A DNA stretch of 64,000 nt. It comes from Mesorhizobium helmanticense. GTDB lineage: Bacteria; Pseudomonadota; Alphaproteobacteria; Rhizobiales; Rhizobiaceae. The DNA lies in assembly GCF_003034915.1 (NCBI RefSeq), contig NZ_PZJX01000024.1, positions 264,450-328,449 on the forward strand. Direction: 5' to 3'. The position numbers and the translations under genes are program-made. The notes under the pieces are model-generated. The model saw only the letters and a program-made list of their open reading frames with translations, was not told the DNA's origin and ran no database searches. Shown in pieces: positions 14,983 through 24,001 of the stretch. Within the stretch, counting starts at the first letter, position 1; each line of letters starts with the position of its first letter.

Positions 14983-17820
14983 ATGCAGATTGACGAAGCG
15001 CGCGAGGTGAGGACCACCTGCCCCTATTGCGGGGTGGGTTGCGGCGTGCTGGCGAAGGTCGCCGCGGACGGTGAGGTAACTGTCCGCGGCGACCCTGATC
15101 ATCCCGCGAATTTCGGCCGGCTTTGCTCCAAGGGTTCGGCTCTCGCCGAGACCATCGACCTCGACGGCCGGCTGCTCCATCCCGAGATCCACGGCCGCCG
15201 TACCAGTTGGGACGAGGCGCTCGACCGTGTCGCCTCGACCTTTTCGCAAACCATCGCCGAGCACGGCCCCGACGCGGTCGCCTTCTACGTCTCCGGCCAG
15301 CTGCTGACCGAGGACTATTACGTCGCCAACAAGCTGATGAAGGGCTTCATCGGCTCGGCCAATATCGATACCAATTCGCGCCTGTGCATGGCCTCCTCGG
15401 TTGCCGGCCACCGCCGCGCCTTCGGCTCAGACACCGTGCCGGGCAACTACGAGGACCTTGAACTTGCCGACCTGATCGTGCTGGTCGGCTCCAATCTCGC
15501 TTGGTGCCATCCCGTGCTCTACCAGCGCATCGCCGCCGCCCGTGAAAAACGGCCGGAGATGAAGGTGGTGCTGGTCGATCCGCGCCGCACCATGACATCG
15601 GATATCGCCGACCTGCATCTGGCGATCGCGCCGGATGGCGACGTTGCTTTGTTCACTGGGCTGCTCGCCTATCTCGGCCAGCACAATGCGCTGGACCGCG
15701 CCTATATCACGGCGCACACGGCCGGTTTCGGCCAAGCCCTTTTCGCCGCCTCGGCGCTCGACCTTGCCGGCATCGCCGCCGCCACCGGCCTGAGCGAGGA
15801 CGAGCTTGGCCGTTTCTACAGCCTGTTTGCGGCAACCGCGAAGACGGTGACCGTCTACAGCCAGGGCGTCAACCAGTCGTCCTCGGGCACCGACAAGGTC
15901 AACGCCATCATCAACTGCCATCTTGCCACCGGCCGCATCGGCAAACCGGGGACAGGGCCGTTTTCGGTGACCGGCCAGCCCAACGCCATGGGCGGCCGCG
16001 AGGTCGGCGGCATGGCCAATATGCTGGCCGCCCATATGGAGATCGAAAACCCCGAGCATCGTGAGAGGGTACAGCGCTTCTGGAATGCACCGGCCGTTGC
16101 GCAAAAGCCTGGCCTGAAGGCGGTCGAGATGTTTCAAGGCGTGGCCGATGGGCGCATCAGGGCGCTGTGGATCATGGCCACCAACCCTGTGGATTCAATG
16201 CCCGATGCCGACGCCGTCCAAGCGGCGATCAAGGCCTGCCCTTTCGTCGTGGTGTCGGACGTGTTGGCGAGCACCGATACGGTCCGCCACGCCCATGTCC
16301 GGCTGCCCGCCGCCGCCTGGGGCGAGAAGGACGGCACCGTCACCAATTCGGAGCGCCGCATCTCGCGCCAGCGGGCGTTCCTGGACCTTCCAGGCGAAGC
16401 ACGGCCCGACTGGTGGATTGTCGCCGAAGTGGCGAGGCGGATGGGCTTTGACGAGGCGTTTTCGCATGCCTCGGCAGCGGAGATTTTTGCCGAGCACGCA
16501 GCGCTGTCGGGGTTTGAAAATGACAGTGCGCGCGATTTCGATATCGGCGCTTATGCCCGGATCGATGGAGAAGACTACGACGCGCTGGCTCCATTCCAGT
16601 GGCCAGCGCCGAGCCCAGGCACCCCCCTCTGGCCTGCCGGCCATCTCCCCCTCAAGGGGGGAGATCAGCTATCGCCACCGCTTTCGCCAACCTCGGACAT
16701 TGCTGAAATGAGCGACGCGCAGACGCTGCCAATCTCCCCCCTTGAGGGGGAGATGGCCGGCAGGCCAGAGGGGGGTGCCTGGGCTCGGCGACCAGAGGGC
16801 CCCACCCGCTTCTTCGCCAACGGCAACTTCTACACACCCGACCGCAAGGCGCGCTTCATCGCCATCCGCCCAACGATCGAAACCCGCACCAGCCCGGACT
16901 ATCCGCTGATCCTCAACACCGGCCGTGTCCGCGATCACTGGCACACCATGACACGCACGGGAAAAAGCCCGCGCCTGTCCCAGCACATCGCCGAGCCTTT
17001 CGCCGAAATCCACCCGGCCGATGCTCGGCACTTCGGCATCGGCGACGCCGACATCGTGCGGGTCTCGACTGTTCACGGCGAAGCGCTGCTGCGCGCGCTG
17101 GTGACAGCGCGGCAGCGGCCGGGTTCGGTGTTCGTGCCGATGCACTGGACGGATCAGTTCGCCGTCCGCGCCCGGGTCGACGCGCTGGTGGCGCCGATCA
17201 CCGACGCGATTTCAGGCCAGCCGGCCTCGAAGAACGTCGCCGCGCGCCTGGAACGCTTCGCTGCCGCTGCCTTCGGCTTCGCGGTGCTCGCCGAACGGCC
17301 GGCTTCGATCGACGCCGATTACTGGAGCCTCGCCCGCTGCGCCGCCGGCTGGCGCCTTGAGCTTGCGCTGCAAGGCGGCCGGGACTGGACGATGTTCGCC
17401 GCCTCGCTCCTCGGCGACGATGCGCAGGGCGAGACGCTCGCCTATCATGACGCTGCCGGCGGGCACTATCGTTTCGCCCGCTTTGCAGGCAGCCGGCTGG
17501 TCGGCGCGCTCTATCTGGCGCCCGGCCCGGTCGCGGTGTCACGTAGCTGGGTCGCGGAGCAGTTGGGCGCGGATCATGCCGATCGGCGCGGACGGCTGGC
17601 GATCGTGGCGGGGCGGCCGGGCGGCAATCACATCGACCGTGGCGCCGTCGTCTGCTCCTGTTTCGGGGTCGGCGCCAATCAGATCGCGGAAGCGGTGCGC
17701 GGCGGCTGCGCCAGCGTCGCGGCGATCGGCGCCGCTCTGGGCGCCGGCACCAATTGCGGCTCCTGCCGCGCCGAGATCAGAACCATTATCGACGCGCGCC
17801 GCCTGCAAGCGGCGGAGTGA
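14983..17820 (+). CDS. nasA: NasA, assimilatory nitrate reductase catalytic subunit
   Basis: A 945-residue molybdopterin oxidoreductase reducing nitrate to nitrite. The N-terminal [4Fe-4S] site is CPYCGVGC with the fourth cysteine in RLCSKG. The Mo-bisMGD domains include LVGSNLAWCHPVLYQRI and GQPNAMGGREVGGM. A C-terminal BFD-like [2Fe-2S] domain has VCSCFGVG (near residue 890) and NCGSCRAE, so electrons may be delivered through this domain. Residues about 542-605 are encoded by an inserted palindromic element (rich in P, G and E) just before the dinucleotide-binding domain (FYTPDRKARF). The reading frame is kept. The start is two bases after nirD. Confidence 0.95.
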   Translation: MQIDEAREVRTTCPYCGVGCGVLAKVAADGEVTVRGDPDHPANFGRLCSKGSALAETIDLDGRLLHPEIHGRRTSWDEALDRVASTFSQTIAEHGPDAVAFYVSGQLLTEDYYVANKLMKGFIGSANIDTNSRLCMASSVAGHRRAFGSDTVPGNYEDLELADLIVLVGSNLAWCHPVLYQRIAAAREKRPEMKVVLVDPRRTMTSDIADLHLAIAPDGDVALFTGLLAYLGQHNALDRAYITAHTAGFGQALFAASALDLAGIAAATGLSEDELGRFYSLFAATAKTVTVYSQGVNQSSSGTDKVNAIINCHLATGRIGKPGTGPFSVTGQPNAMGGREVGGMANMLAAHMEIENPEHRERVQRFWNAPAVAQKPGLKAVEMFQGVADGRIRALWIMATNPVDSMPDADAVQAAIKACPFVVVSDVLASTDTVRHAHVRLPAAAWGEKDGTVTNSERRISRQRAFLDLPGEARPDWWIVAEVARRMGFDEAFSHASAAEIFAEHAALSGFENDSARDFDIGAYARIDGEDYDALAPFQWPAPSPGTPLWPAGHLPLKGGDQLSPPLSPTSDIAEMSDAQTLPISPLEGEMAGRPEGGAWARRPEGPTRFFANGNFYTPDRKARFIAIRPTIETRTSPDYPLILNTGRVRDHWHTMTRTGKSPRLSQHIAEPFAEIHPADARHFGIGDADIVRVSTVHGEALLRALVTARQRPGSVFVPMHWTDQFAVRARVDALVAPITDAISGQPASKNVAARLERFAAAAFGFAVLAERPASIDADYWSLARCAAGWRLELALQGGRDWTMFAASLLGDDAQGETLAYHDAAGGHYRFARFAGSRLVGALYLAPGPVAVSRSWVAEQLGADHADRRGRLAIVAGRPGGNHIDRGAVVCSCFGVGANQIAEAVRGGCASVAAIGAALGAGTNCGSCRAEIRTIIDARRLQAAE
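16608..16789. repeat. Palindromic repeat element inserted in frame within nasA
   Basis: The left arm 16608-16665 and the right arm ending at 16789 are near-perfect inverted copies of roughly 56 bases (GCCGAGCCCAGGCACCCCCC outward, ATCTCCCCC...GGGGGAGAT inward). The core is about 60 bases. It belongs to the family of the 14460-14618 element, in opposite orientation. It is open in the nasA frame and adds about 60 residues at an interdomain boundary. Confidence 0.9.
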
Positions 17821-17889
17821 AGGCGCGCCTGCCGTTGGATGTCCCGCGGCGGGGAACGGTTCCGCCATGAAGGCAATTTCCGAAAGCCT

Positions 17890-17939
17890 AGAGCCGGATG
17901 ATTTCAGGTCAAGTCGACCTGAAATCTGAATCCGGCTCT
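17890..17939. repeat. Intergenic palindrome (AGAGCCGGA-type)
   Basis: Outer arms AGAGCCGGA and TCCGGCTCT enclose a perfect inner stem ATTTCAGGTC/GACCTGAAAT (17901-17925). It lies 70 bases after nasA and could act as a transcription end. I recognise the pattern as one that recurs in rhizobial intergenic DNA. Confidence 0.7.
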
Positions 17940-17952
17940 AAATCAAAGAGAT

Positions 17953-18003
17953 AGAGCATGATGTCGTCCGAAAACCGCTTCACACTTTTCGGCATCATGC
18001 TCT
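17953..18003. repeat. Intergenic palindrome (AGAGCATGATG-type)
   Basis: AGAGCATGATG (17953-17963) and CATCATGCTCT (17993-18003) form a perfect 11-base stem around CCGAAAACCGCTTCACACTT. It is the second half of a composite repeat with the 17890-17939 palindrome, and a relative of the pieces at 38161-38282. Confidence 0.7.
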
Positions 18004-18087
18004 AGTCACCGCGCTTCCTTGACGCTTACCAGCCATTTACAGACGGTGGGCTACCAACATTCCAGTTCGATTCGCCGGGGACAAGGC

Positions 18088-18573
18088 ATGAGCAAGGCTC
18101 TCACCTCATTTGCACTGGTCGCCGTGCTGACGGCTTTGCTGATGGCGCTGAGCCTGGCGGTAGCCAGGCATGGCTATCCCTATGGCGCAATCGGCGCCAA
18201 ACGCCTGGACGACATTGCCGATGCCGGGATTTTCATCCCGCTTGCCGCGGTGTATTTTTTCAGTGCGCTGCTGATGATGATCCTGCCCATCAGGGCGGCC
18301 GGCATCGTTCTGACAAACGCCGCGGATGCCATCTTCTGGACGGTGATCGTGTTGTTCGCCACCATCATCGGCTGCCTCGCCGCCAGATGGGCTTTCGGCC
18401 AGGCTGGTGCCCTGACGGCGCTGCTGAACTGGCGCTTTCTGTTCGTGGCGGCCGTCGTGGCCTGCCATCTCTTCATGAATGAGCTGCGCCGCAATATCCT
18501 TCTGAGAAGTCTGTTCTTTGTCATTTTCGCCGCGGCGACGCTGGCCTGCCTGTTCTGGTCTTTCGCAGTGTGA
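18088..18573 (+). CDS. Small integral membrane protein of unknown function
   Basis: About 161 residues with four or five hydrophobic segments (for example ALVAVLTALLMALSLAVA, FIPLAAVYFFSALLMMILPI and FLFVAAVVACHLFM). The ATG at 18088 follows a GGGGACAAGG purine stretch; an in-frame ATG at 18019 would start inside the repeat-rich spacer. I do not recognise the family. It stands alone between the nitrate operon's trailing repeats and an aldehyde dehydrogenase gene, on the same strand as both, so co-transcription with either is possible. Confidence 0.65.
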   Translation: MSKALTSFALVAVLTALLMALSLAVARHGYPYGAIGAKRLDDIADAGIFIPLAAVYFFSALLMMILPIRAAGIVLTNAADAIFWTVIVLFATIIGCLAARWAFGQAGALTALLNWRFLFVAAVVACHLFMNELRRNILLRSLFFVIFAAATLACLFWSFAV

Positions 18574-18684
18574 GATGCGCAGCATATGTCTGCCGAACAG
18601 CAGAACTTTACCGTCCGGCGGTCTTGCCGTGTGGTGGCCAGTGGTCCAGATAGACGGCAACCGAACGGCTAGGAAGACTGCGAC

Positions 18685-20124
18685 ATGACCCTGTTTCGAA
18701 AGAACCTCATCGATGGCGAGTGGGTGGGCGAGCCCGGCTCCCGCAACATCAATCCATCCAACACCAGCGATGTCGTCGGCGAATATGCTTCCGCCGGCGC
18801 CGAGCAGGCCCGGCAAGCCATTGCGGCGGCGAAAGCGGCGTTTGCGGCATGGTCACGTTCCGGCCCGCTGGTACGCCATGCAGTGTTGAGGAAGGCATCG
18901 GACGAGATCACTGCGCGCAAAGATGAAATCGGCCGGTCCCTGGCGCGCGAGGAAGGCAAGACTTTGGCCGAGGGCATCGGCGAGACCGTGCGCGCCGCCC
19001 AGATCTTCGATTTCTTCGCCGGCGAGGCGCTGCGCCTGTCGGGCGAGTTGGTGCCGAGCGTGCGGCCGGGTGTCGGCGTCGAGATCACGCGTGAAGCGGT
19101 CGGCGTCGTCGGCATCATCACCCCATGGAACTTCCCGATCGCGATTCCCGCCTGGAAGATTGCTCCGGCACTCGCTCACGGCAACACCATCGTCTTCAAG
19201 CCGGCCGAGCTGGTCCCGGAGAGCGCCTGGACCATTGTCGATATCCTGCACCGCGCCGGCCTGCCCAAGGGCGTGCTCAACCTCGTCATGGGCAAGGGTT
19301 CGGTGGTCGGCCAGGCCATGCTCGACAGCCCGGACCTCAATGCCATCACCTTCACCGGCTCGGTCGGCACCGGCAAGCGCGTCGCCGCGGCAAGCGTCGA
19401 GCATATGCGCAAGTTCCAGCTCGAAATGGGCGGCAAGAACCCGCTTGTCGTGCTCGACGATGCCGACCTGGCCGTTGCCGTCGACTGCGCGCTCAACGGC
19501 GCCTTCTTCTCGACTGGCCAGCGCTGCACGGCGTCGTCCCGGCTGATCGTTACCGACGCCATTCACGACCGCTTCGTCGAGGCGCTGAAGGACCGCATGG
19601 GCAAGCTGGTCGTCGGCGATGCCCTCGATGCGAAAACCCAGATCGGTCCGGTCGTCGACGACAGCCAGCTGAAACAGGACGAGGACTACATCGCCATCGG
19701 CCGCAAGGAAGGCGCCGATCTCGCTTTCGGCGGCGAGCGGCTCGATCGCGACACGCCCGGCTTCTACCTGCAGCCGGCGCTGTTCACCGGAGCCAGCAAC
19801 GCGATGCGCATTTCACGCGAGGAGATTTTCGGACCTGTCGCCAGCGTCATCCGCGTCAAGGACTATGATGAGGCGCTTGCTGTGGCCAACGACACGCCTT
19901 TTGGGCTGACCTCGGGCATCTGCACGTCGAGCCTCAAGCACGCTACGCATTTCAAGCGTAATTCGGAGGCGGGCATGGTGATGGTCAACCTGCCGACGGC
20001 GGGCGTCGACTTCCATGTCCCCTTCGGTGGCCGCAAGGGATCGAGCTTTGGCCCGCGCGAACAAGGCCGCTACGCGGCGGAATTCTATACCACAGTGAAA
20101 ACCGCCTATACATTTGCCGGCTAA
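18685..20124 (+). CDS. Aldehyde dehydrogenase, ketoglutarate-semialdehyde type
   Basis: A 479-residue ALDH. Visible landmarks are TPWNFPIAIPAWKIAPALA, the base in QLEMGGKNPLVVLDDADL, the catalytic cysteine in FFSTGQRCTASSRLIV and EEIFGPVASVIRVKDYDEAL. The N-terminus (FRKNLIDGEWV) and the VDFHVPFGGRKGSSFGPREQG end resemble alpha-ketoglutarate-semialdehyde dehydrogenases of sugar-acid catabolism, though succinate-semialdehyde-type activity is possible. No dehydratase or transporter of such a pathway is adjacent, so the substrate is inference. Confidence 0.88.
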   Translation: MTLFRKNLIDGEWVGEPGSRNINPSNTSDVVGEYASAGAEQARQAIAAAKAAFAAWSRSGPLVRHAVLRKASDEITARKDEIGRSLAREEGKTLAEGIGETVRAAQIFDFFAGEALRLSGELVPSVRPGVGVEITREAVGVVGIITPWNFPIAIPAWKIAPALAHGNTIVFKPAELVPESAWTIVDILHRAGLPKGVLNLVMGKGSVVGQAMLDSPDLNAITFTGSVGTGKRVAAASVEHMRKFQLEMGGKNPLVVLDDADLAVAVDCALNGAFFSTGQRCTASSRLIVTDAIHDRFVEALKDRMGKLVVGDALDAKTQIGPVVDDSQLKQDEDYIAIGRKEGADLAFGGERLDRDTPGFYLQPALFTGASNAMRISREEIFGPVASVIRVKDYDEALAVANDTPFGLTSGICTSSLKHATHFKRNSEAGMVMVNLPTAGVDFHVPFGGRKGSSFGPREQGRYAAEFYTTVKTAYTFAG

Positions 20125-20156
20125 TCAAGCTCGGCAAGTATCACGCACGGATCAGG

Positions 20157-20188
20157 CAGGCCGGAAGACATTCAAAAATGCCGGCCTG
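20157..20188. terminator. Possible bidirectional stem-loop between converging genes
   Basis: CAGGCCGG (20157-20164) and CCGGCCTG (20181-20188) form an eight-pair stem with a 16-base loop between the convergent aldehyde dehydrogenase and glycosyltransferase genes. No clear T tract follows on either strand, so termination activity is uncertain. Confidence 0.3.
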
Positions 20189-20239
20189 ACCTGGCTCGCC
20201 GCACAAAGTGCGCGGCAAGTTTATAGGATCGACAACCCG

Positions 20240-21814
20240 TCACCACGGAACATGCAGTATCTCGAGCTTGGGAAGGCCGACCGGCCTGATGCCCAGATCG
20301 TTGGCGAGGGCGCCAAAGCCCTCGGTTTCGATCAGGTCGCGATAGGGGATTTCCGGAAACCGCAGGCCGCCACGATGCAGTGCGGCATCGACAAGTAGCA
20401 TGGTTGCGCCGACGCCATCGAGACCGATGCTGTCGAGATGCCTGATATCGCTCAGATGTAGCCGGGCCATCGAATAGGCAGGCGGCTGGTAAAGACCGCC
20501 GCGTATGTCGCGATAGTAGCGATAGTTCTTTTCGGGCTGGGTGGTGACGAAACTATTCAGGTCGAAGCTGTCGCCGCCGGCGATCTTGACGCAGTTGGGA
20601 ACGACGATGCGATGCCCGGCTGCGATCAATTGGTTAGCGACATCGCTCGGGAATCGCCAGACATCGATGTCGATCCACAGCGCCCAGGCGTCGTCGGTAG
20701 CCAGACCTTGATCAATCAAATGGTTGCGTATCTTGGCAATGGCGCTGCGTCTTTCGCGCTGCTGCCGCGGTCTTGCCCGCTTGTCCCGGTCAAGGCTTGT
20801 GCCCAGATGTTTTTGCAGCAGGACAATGCCGCGGTAGCTGGTGGCAAGCGGCGCCGTTGCCGCCTTCAGCCTGTCCCAACTGCCATCGGAACTGTCGCCT
20901 TCGCAAAAGACCAGCTTGATCCTGTTCTTGGGATAGTCGAGCCTTTGCAAGGCATCGAGAAATGGCTGGATATGGTCGGCCGCATCGCGAAGCGGCACCA
21001 GTATGGCAATGTTCGAGCCCGAAGGGCGCCCCGCAGAAAGCGCCGCCTGGCTGACGCCCGCTTTCGCCGCGGCCTCGTCAAGATGGGCGCCGCGTGTCAG
21101 ATGGTGCCAGAACCGGTAAGCGTGATTGCGAAGCTTGTCCCGCCACCGCGTCGCGGGCCTTGCCGTCCACCATGTGCCCGCCCAGTGATGGATCGACAGC
21201 GTCGGCGTGCCATTGCCGGCTTGCGTCTCCATCCGCCCGGCCGAGTCCATTGGCGCGAACAAGGCGTTCGGATGAATGGCGAAGGCCGTCTGGTCGCGAT
21301 AGCCGAGCTGCGCGGAGGTCAGCACGCAAGGGCCGGTCGCATCGAGCGCTTCCTTGGCGTGGACCAATCCCGGCAACAGCGACAAAAGCTGCAGCCAGAA
21401 GGGGTGCCGGGGCGGGCTCACCATCGTGCCGTTGAACAGCAGGTAGGGCAGCCCTCGAAACTTCGCCTGGACGAGTTCGTGCGAAGCCGGCTCGGTGCAG
21501 AGCACGATCCGATCCTCGCCCATGATCGGATCGAAAGGCGCCACGCATTCGCAGTCGATATCGGCGTAGACCCCGCCAAAATGGTAAAGCAGCAGGTAGC
21601 GTGCCGCATCGGCGCGCAGCACCCCGTGCGAATAGCTGCAGAAGGTCGGCAGGAAATCCGGATAGTGCTCGGCGACGAACTCGAGCAGCATCCGGTCGTT
21701 CCAGAACATGATCGTCCAGCCGGGATGGTGCCGTTTCCAGCTCTCGACGTAGCCCTGGAAGCGGGCAGGGACGCTGTCGGTCCTCCAGGTCTGGTGCAGG
21801 ATGGTGGGGATCAT
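20240..21814 (-). CDS. Two-domain glycosyltransferase: GT32-like N-terminus fused to GT62/Anp1-like C-terminus
   Basis: About 524 residues from ATG 21814 (MIPTILHQTW); a TTG at 21841 would add nine residues. The N-terminal part (to about residue 240) is a capsular/mannosyl GT32 fold: IPTILHQTWR, YWxxDLLLYHFGG-like region and a DxD motif in VYADIDCE (D85, D87). From about residue 268 a second domain begins with NIAILVPLRDAADHIQPFLD and has its own acidic motif in WALWIDIDVW (D382, D384), like Anp1/GT62 mannan polymerases. It is last in a three-gene minus-strand set, 33 bases after the GT2-GT4 fusion. No membrane span is evident. Confidence 0.75.
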   Translation of the reverse strand: MIPTILHQTWRTDSVPARFQGYVESWKRHHPGWTIMFWNDRMLLEFVAEHYPDFLPTFCSYSHGVLRADAARYLLLYHFGGVYADIDCECVAPFDPIMGEDRIVLCTEPASHELVQAKFRGLPYLLFNGTMVSPPRHPFWLQLLSLLPGLVHAKEALDATGPCVLTSAQLGYRDQTAFAIHPNALFAPMDSAGRMETQAGNGTPTLSIHHWAGTWWTARPATRWRDKLRNHAYRFWHHLTRGAHLDEAAAKAGVSQAALSAGRPSGSNIAILVPLRDAADHIQPFLDALQRLDYPKNRIKLVFCEGDSSDGSWDRLKAATAPLATSYRGIVLLQKHLGTSLDRDKRARPRQQRERRSAIAKIRNHLIDQGLATDDAWALWIDIDVWRFPSDVANQLIAAGHRIVVPNCVKIAGGDSFDLNSFVTTQPEKNYRYYRDIRGGLYQPPAYSMARLHLSDIRHLDSIGLDGVGATMLLVDAALHRGGLRFPEIPYRDLIETEGFGALANDLGIRPVGLPKLEILHVPW

Positions 21815-21847
21815 CGGCAGCTCATCGATCGGCGGTTGCAAAGGGCG

Positions 21848-24001
21848 TCATGTGCCGGCATCGTCCAGCCCAAATCCCGCACTAACGGCGTTGCTTATGG
21901 CCGCCGGGCCAAACCTGGACCATACGCTTTCATGCGCGCGGGCGCGCTGCCTCGCCATGCTCATGCGGTCCAGGCAAAGCTCGATAGCCAGGCCGGCAAG
22001 GCCCTCGTCCGTATCAGACAGCAACACCTCTTCACCGTCGACCATATCCAGGCCTTCGACCGCCAGCGGTGTCGCGATCACCGGAATGCCCCAGGCCATC
22101 GCTTCCAGGATCTTGATGCGCGTGCCGCCACCCGCTGAAAGCGGAATGATGCTGAGATGCGCGCGGGCCAGCAGCGGCCTAAGATCGTCCGGATTCTCGA
22201 CGAGGTCGACGCCTTGCAGCCCGCTCAGCGCCTTCACGGCCGGTTTGGGGTATCGGCCGGCAAGAACCAGTCTCGCCATCGGAAGCCTTTCCTGGATGCG
22301 GGGCAGGATGGCGCGGGCAAGACGCCCGGCGGCATCGATGTTTGGCTGGTATCCGAGATGGCCGATGAAGAGAATGACCGGAAAACTTTCGGACATTGCT
22401 GCCTCCGCTGGCAGGTCAACCGCAATGTCCTCGAAACGAGGGATGCCGTTCGGAACAATATCGATCGGCACCTCGCGCCGGGACAGTGCCGCCAGTTTGT
22501 CGTGGTCGAGGCGTGAGCAGACCCAGGCCCTGTCGACGATGCCGAGCGCCTTTCTTTCGAGGCGCCTGACGCCATAGGCGGCAGGCGTCGATCTTGTCGT
22601 GTCGGCGCCCTGCAACTGCCCCGCCAGATCGGATTCGACATTGTGCATGTCGAGGATGAGCTGCCCCGCCAATGGCCGCAAGGGTCGGAGCAGCTTGAAC
22701 AAGGCAATGCCCTCGACGACGATGCTGTCCGGTTCAAACGCTCGGATAATTGCCTCCAGACGCTTCAGCGCGGCGCGCGAAATTCGTTTCTCGGCGCCTG
22801 TTCTCCACCAGCCGATCGAGGCCGTGCGAGCTTCTCCCGCGAGCGTCAAGGCCGCCGTTCGAATGCGGGTGTCGGCCGGTTTCGACGGATCGGGCTGAGG
22901 CCGGATCGAGACGAGGCAGACAGATCCCAGTTCCGCCGCGGCCACTGCGTTGCCATGGTTCCTCAAATCCGCGCCCGAGACGGGGGGAAAAGCCGGATCA
23001 TAGCAGAGCACCAGCGTGCGCCGCTCCTTGCCGCGGTTGGGGGCGGGGCGTGAAAACCGTGTGTCTGGCACATGCCCTTGAACCAGGTTCCCGAAGTGGA
23101 TGCGGGCGCTGTACTGAAAGGCCTTCCAGCTTCGGCCGGATATTTTGTGGGCACGAACGGCGCGCATCATGGCCGCCGCGTCGGCGTACATTTTGTGCCT
23201 GATCAGCTGCCGTGAAATTCGTTGCGCTATCCAGGCTTTTCGCCACTGTAGGGCATTCCTGTCGACGCCCAGGCCCGCCAGCCTGTCCAGTTCAAGCGCT
23301 ATGGCCAGAAAAGTCCGGCGCGGCGCACTGATGAAGCGCTGTGCCATTCTGGCTTCGTCGTGATGATAGAGCAGCACTGGTGCCGAAATCGTGGCTGCAT
23401 CGTAGCGCGCGAGCATCGCGACCCAGTAGCATGTGTCTTCGTCGAGACCGATCGCCGAGGGAAAGCGGATGGCGGCTGTCGCTGCTGTCGAAATCAGCGC
23501 GCTTCCCATGGCGATCGGCCAGAGTTCGTTGCGAAGATATCGCCGGGCGTTTTCGGTTCTGTCGCTTGTGTAGCCATGCGGCGCCTTGAGCTTGTCAGGC
23601 CGCCCGCGCGTGCGACGGATGCTGGCCCCGATCGCCAGGCCTGCACCGGGATTGCGTTCAAGCGCATCGTACAGCAGCGACAGGCCTCCCCTGATCAACT
23701 CGTCATCGGCATCGAGGAAGAATATCGACTTACCCTTGGCTTGCGCGATGCCGACGTTACGCGCGGCGCCGGCACTGCCAAGCCGGACATTCACGACCTC
23801 AAGCGGCAATCCGTATCGTTGTGCGCTCTCGGTCGCTTTCGTCGCGGTCCGGTCGTCCGAACCGTCGTCGATCAGAAGGATTTCGCCGATCAGGTCTCTG
23901 TCGGGGATCAGACTAAGCAACGCGGCATCGATCGTTGCAGCGGCATTCCTTGCCGGGATGACGACCGTGACCTCCAATCGCGTTTCCCCGGATCTGGTCA
24001 C
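21848..24001 (-). CDS. Two-domain glycosyltransferase: GT2 N-terminus fused to GT4-like C-terminus
   Basis: A 717-residue fusion starting at GTG 24001. The first 300 or so residues are a GT2 fold (VTVVIPARNAAATIDAALLS, LLIDDGSDDRT, nucleotide-sugar acidic motif in FFLDADDELI). From about residue 330 a GT4-type domain follows (RTLVLCYDPAFPPVSGADLR, ILDMHNVESDLAG, VILFIGHLGYQPNIDAAGRL, and GGGTRIKILEAMAWGIPVIA, the donor-binding EX7E-like region). The start codon overlaps the stop of the primase-like gene by four bases (GTGA), so the pair is translationally coupled. Acceptor and donor sugars are unknown. Confidence 0.85.
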   Translation of the reverse strand: MTRSGETRLEVTVVIPARNAAATIDAALLSLIPDRDLIGEILLIDDGSDDRTATKATESAQRYGLPLEVVNVRLGSAGAARNVGIAQAKGKSIFFLDADDELIRGGLSLLYDALERNPGAGLAIGASIRRTRGRPDKLKAPHGYTSDRTENARRYLRNELWPIAMGSALISTAATAAIRFPSAIGLDEDTCYWVAMLARYDAATISAPVLLYHHDEARMAQRFISAPRRTFLAIALELDRLAGLGVDRNALQWRKAWIAQRISRQLIRHKMYADAAAMMRAVRAHKISGRSWKAFQYSARIHFGNLVQGHVPDTRFSRPAPNRGKERRTLVLCYDPAFPPVSGADLRNHGNAVAAAELGSVCLVSIRPQPDPSKPADTRIRTAALTLAGEARTASIGWWRTGAEKRISRAALKRLEAIIRAFEPDSIVVEGIALFKLLRPLRPLAGQLILDMHNVESDLAGQLQGADTTRSTPAAYGVRRLERKALGIVDRAWVCSRLDHDKLAALSRREVPIDIVPNGIPRFEDIAVDLPAEAAMSESFPVILFIGHLGYQPNIDAAGRLARAILPRIQERLPMARLVLAGRYPKPAVKALSGLQGVDLVENPDDLRPLLARAHLSIIPLSAGGGTRIKILEAMAWGIPVIATPLAVEGLDMVDGEEVLLSDTDEGLAGLAIELCLDRMSMARQRARAHESVWSRFGPAAISNAVSAGFGLDDAGT

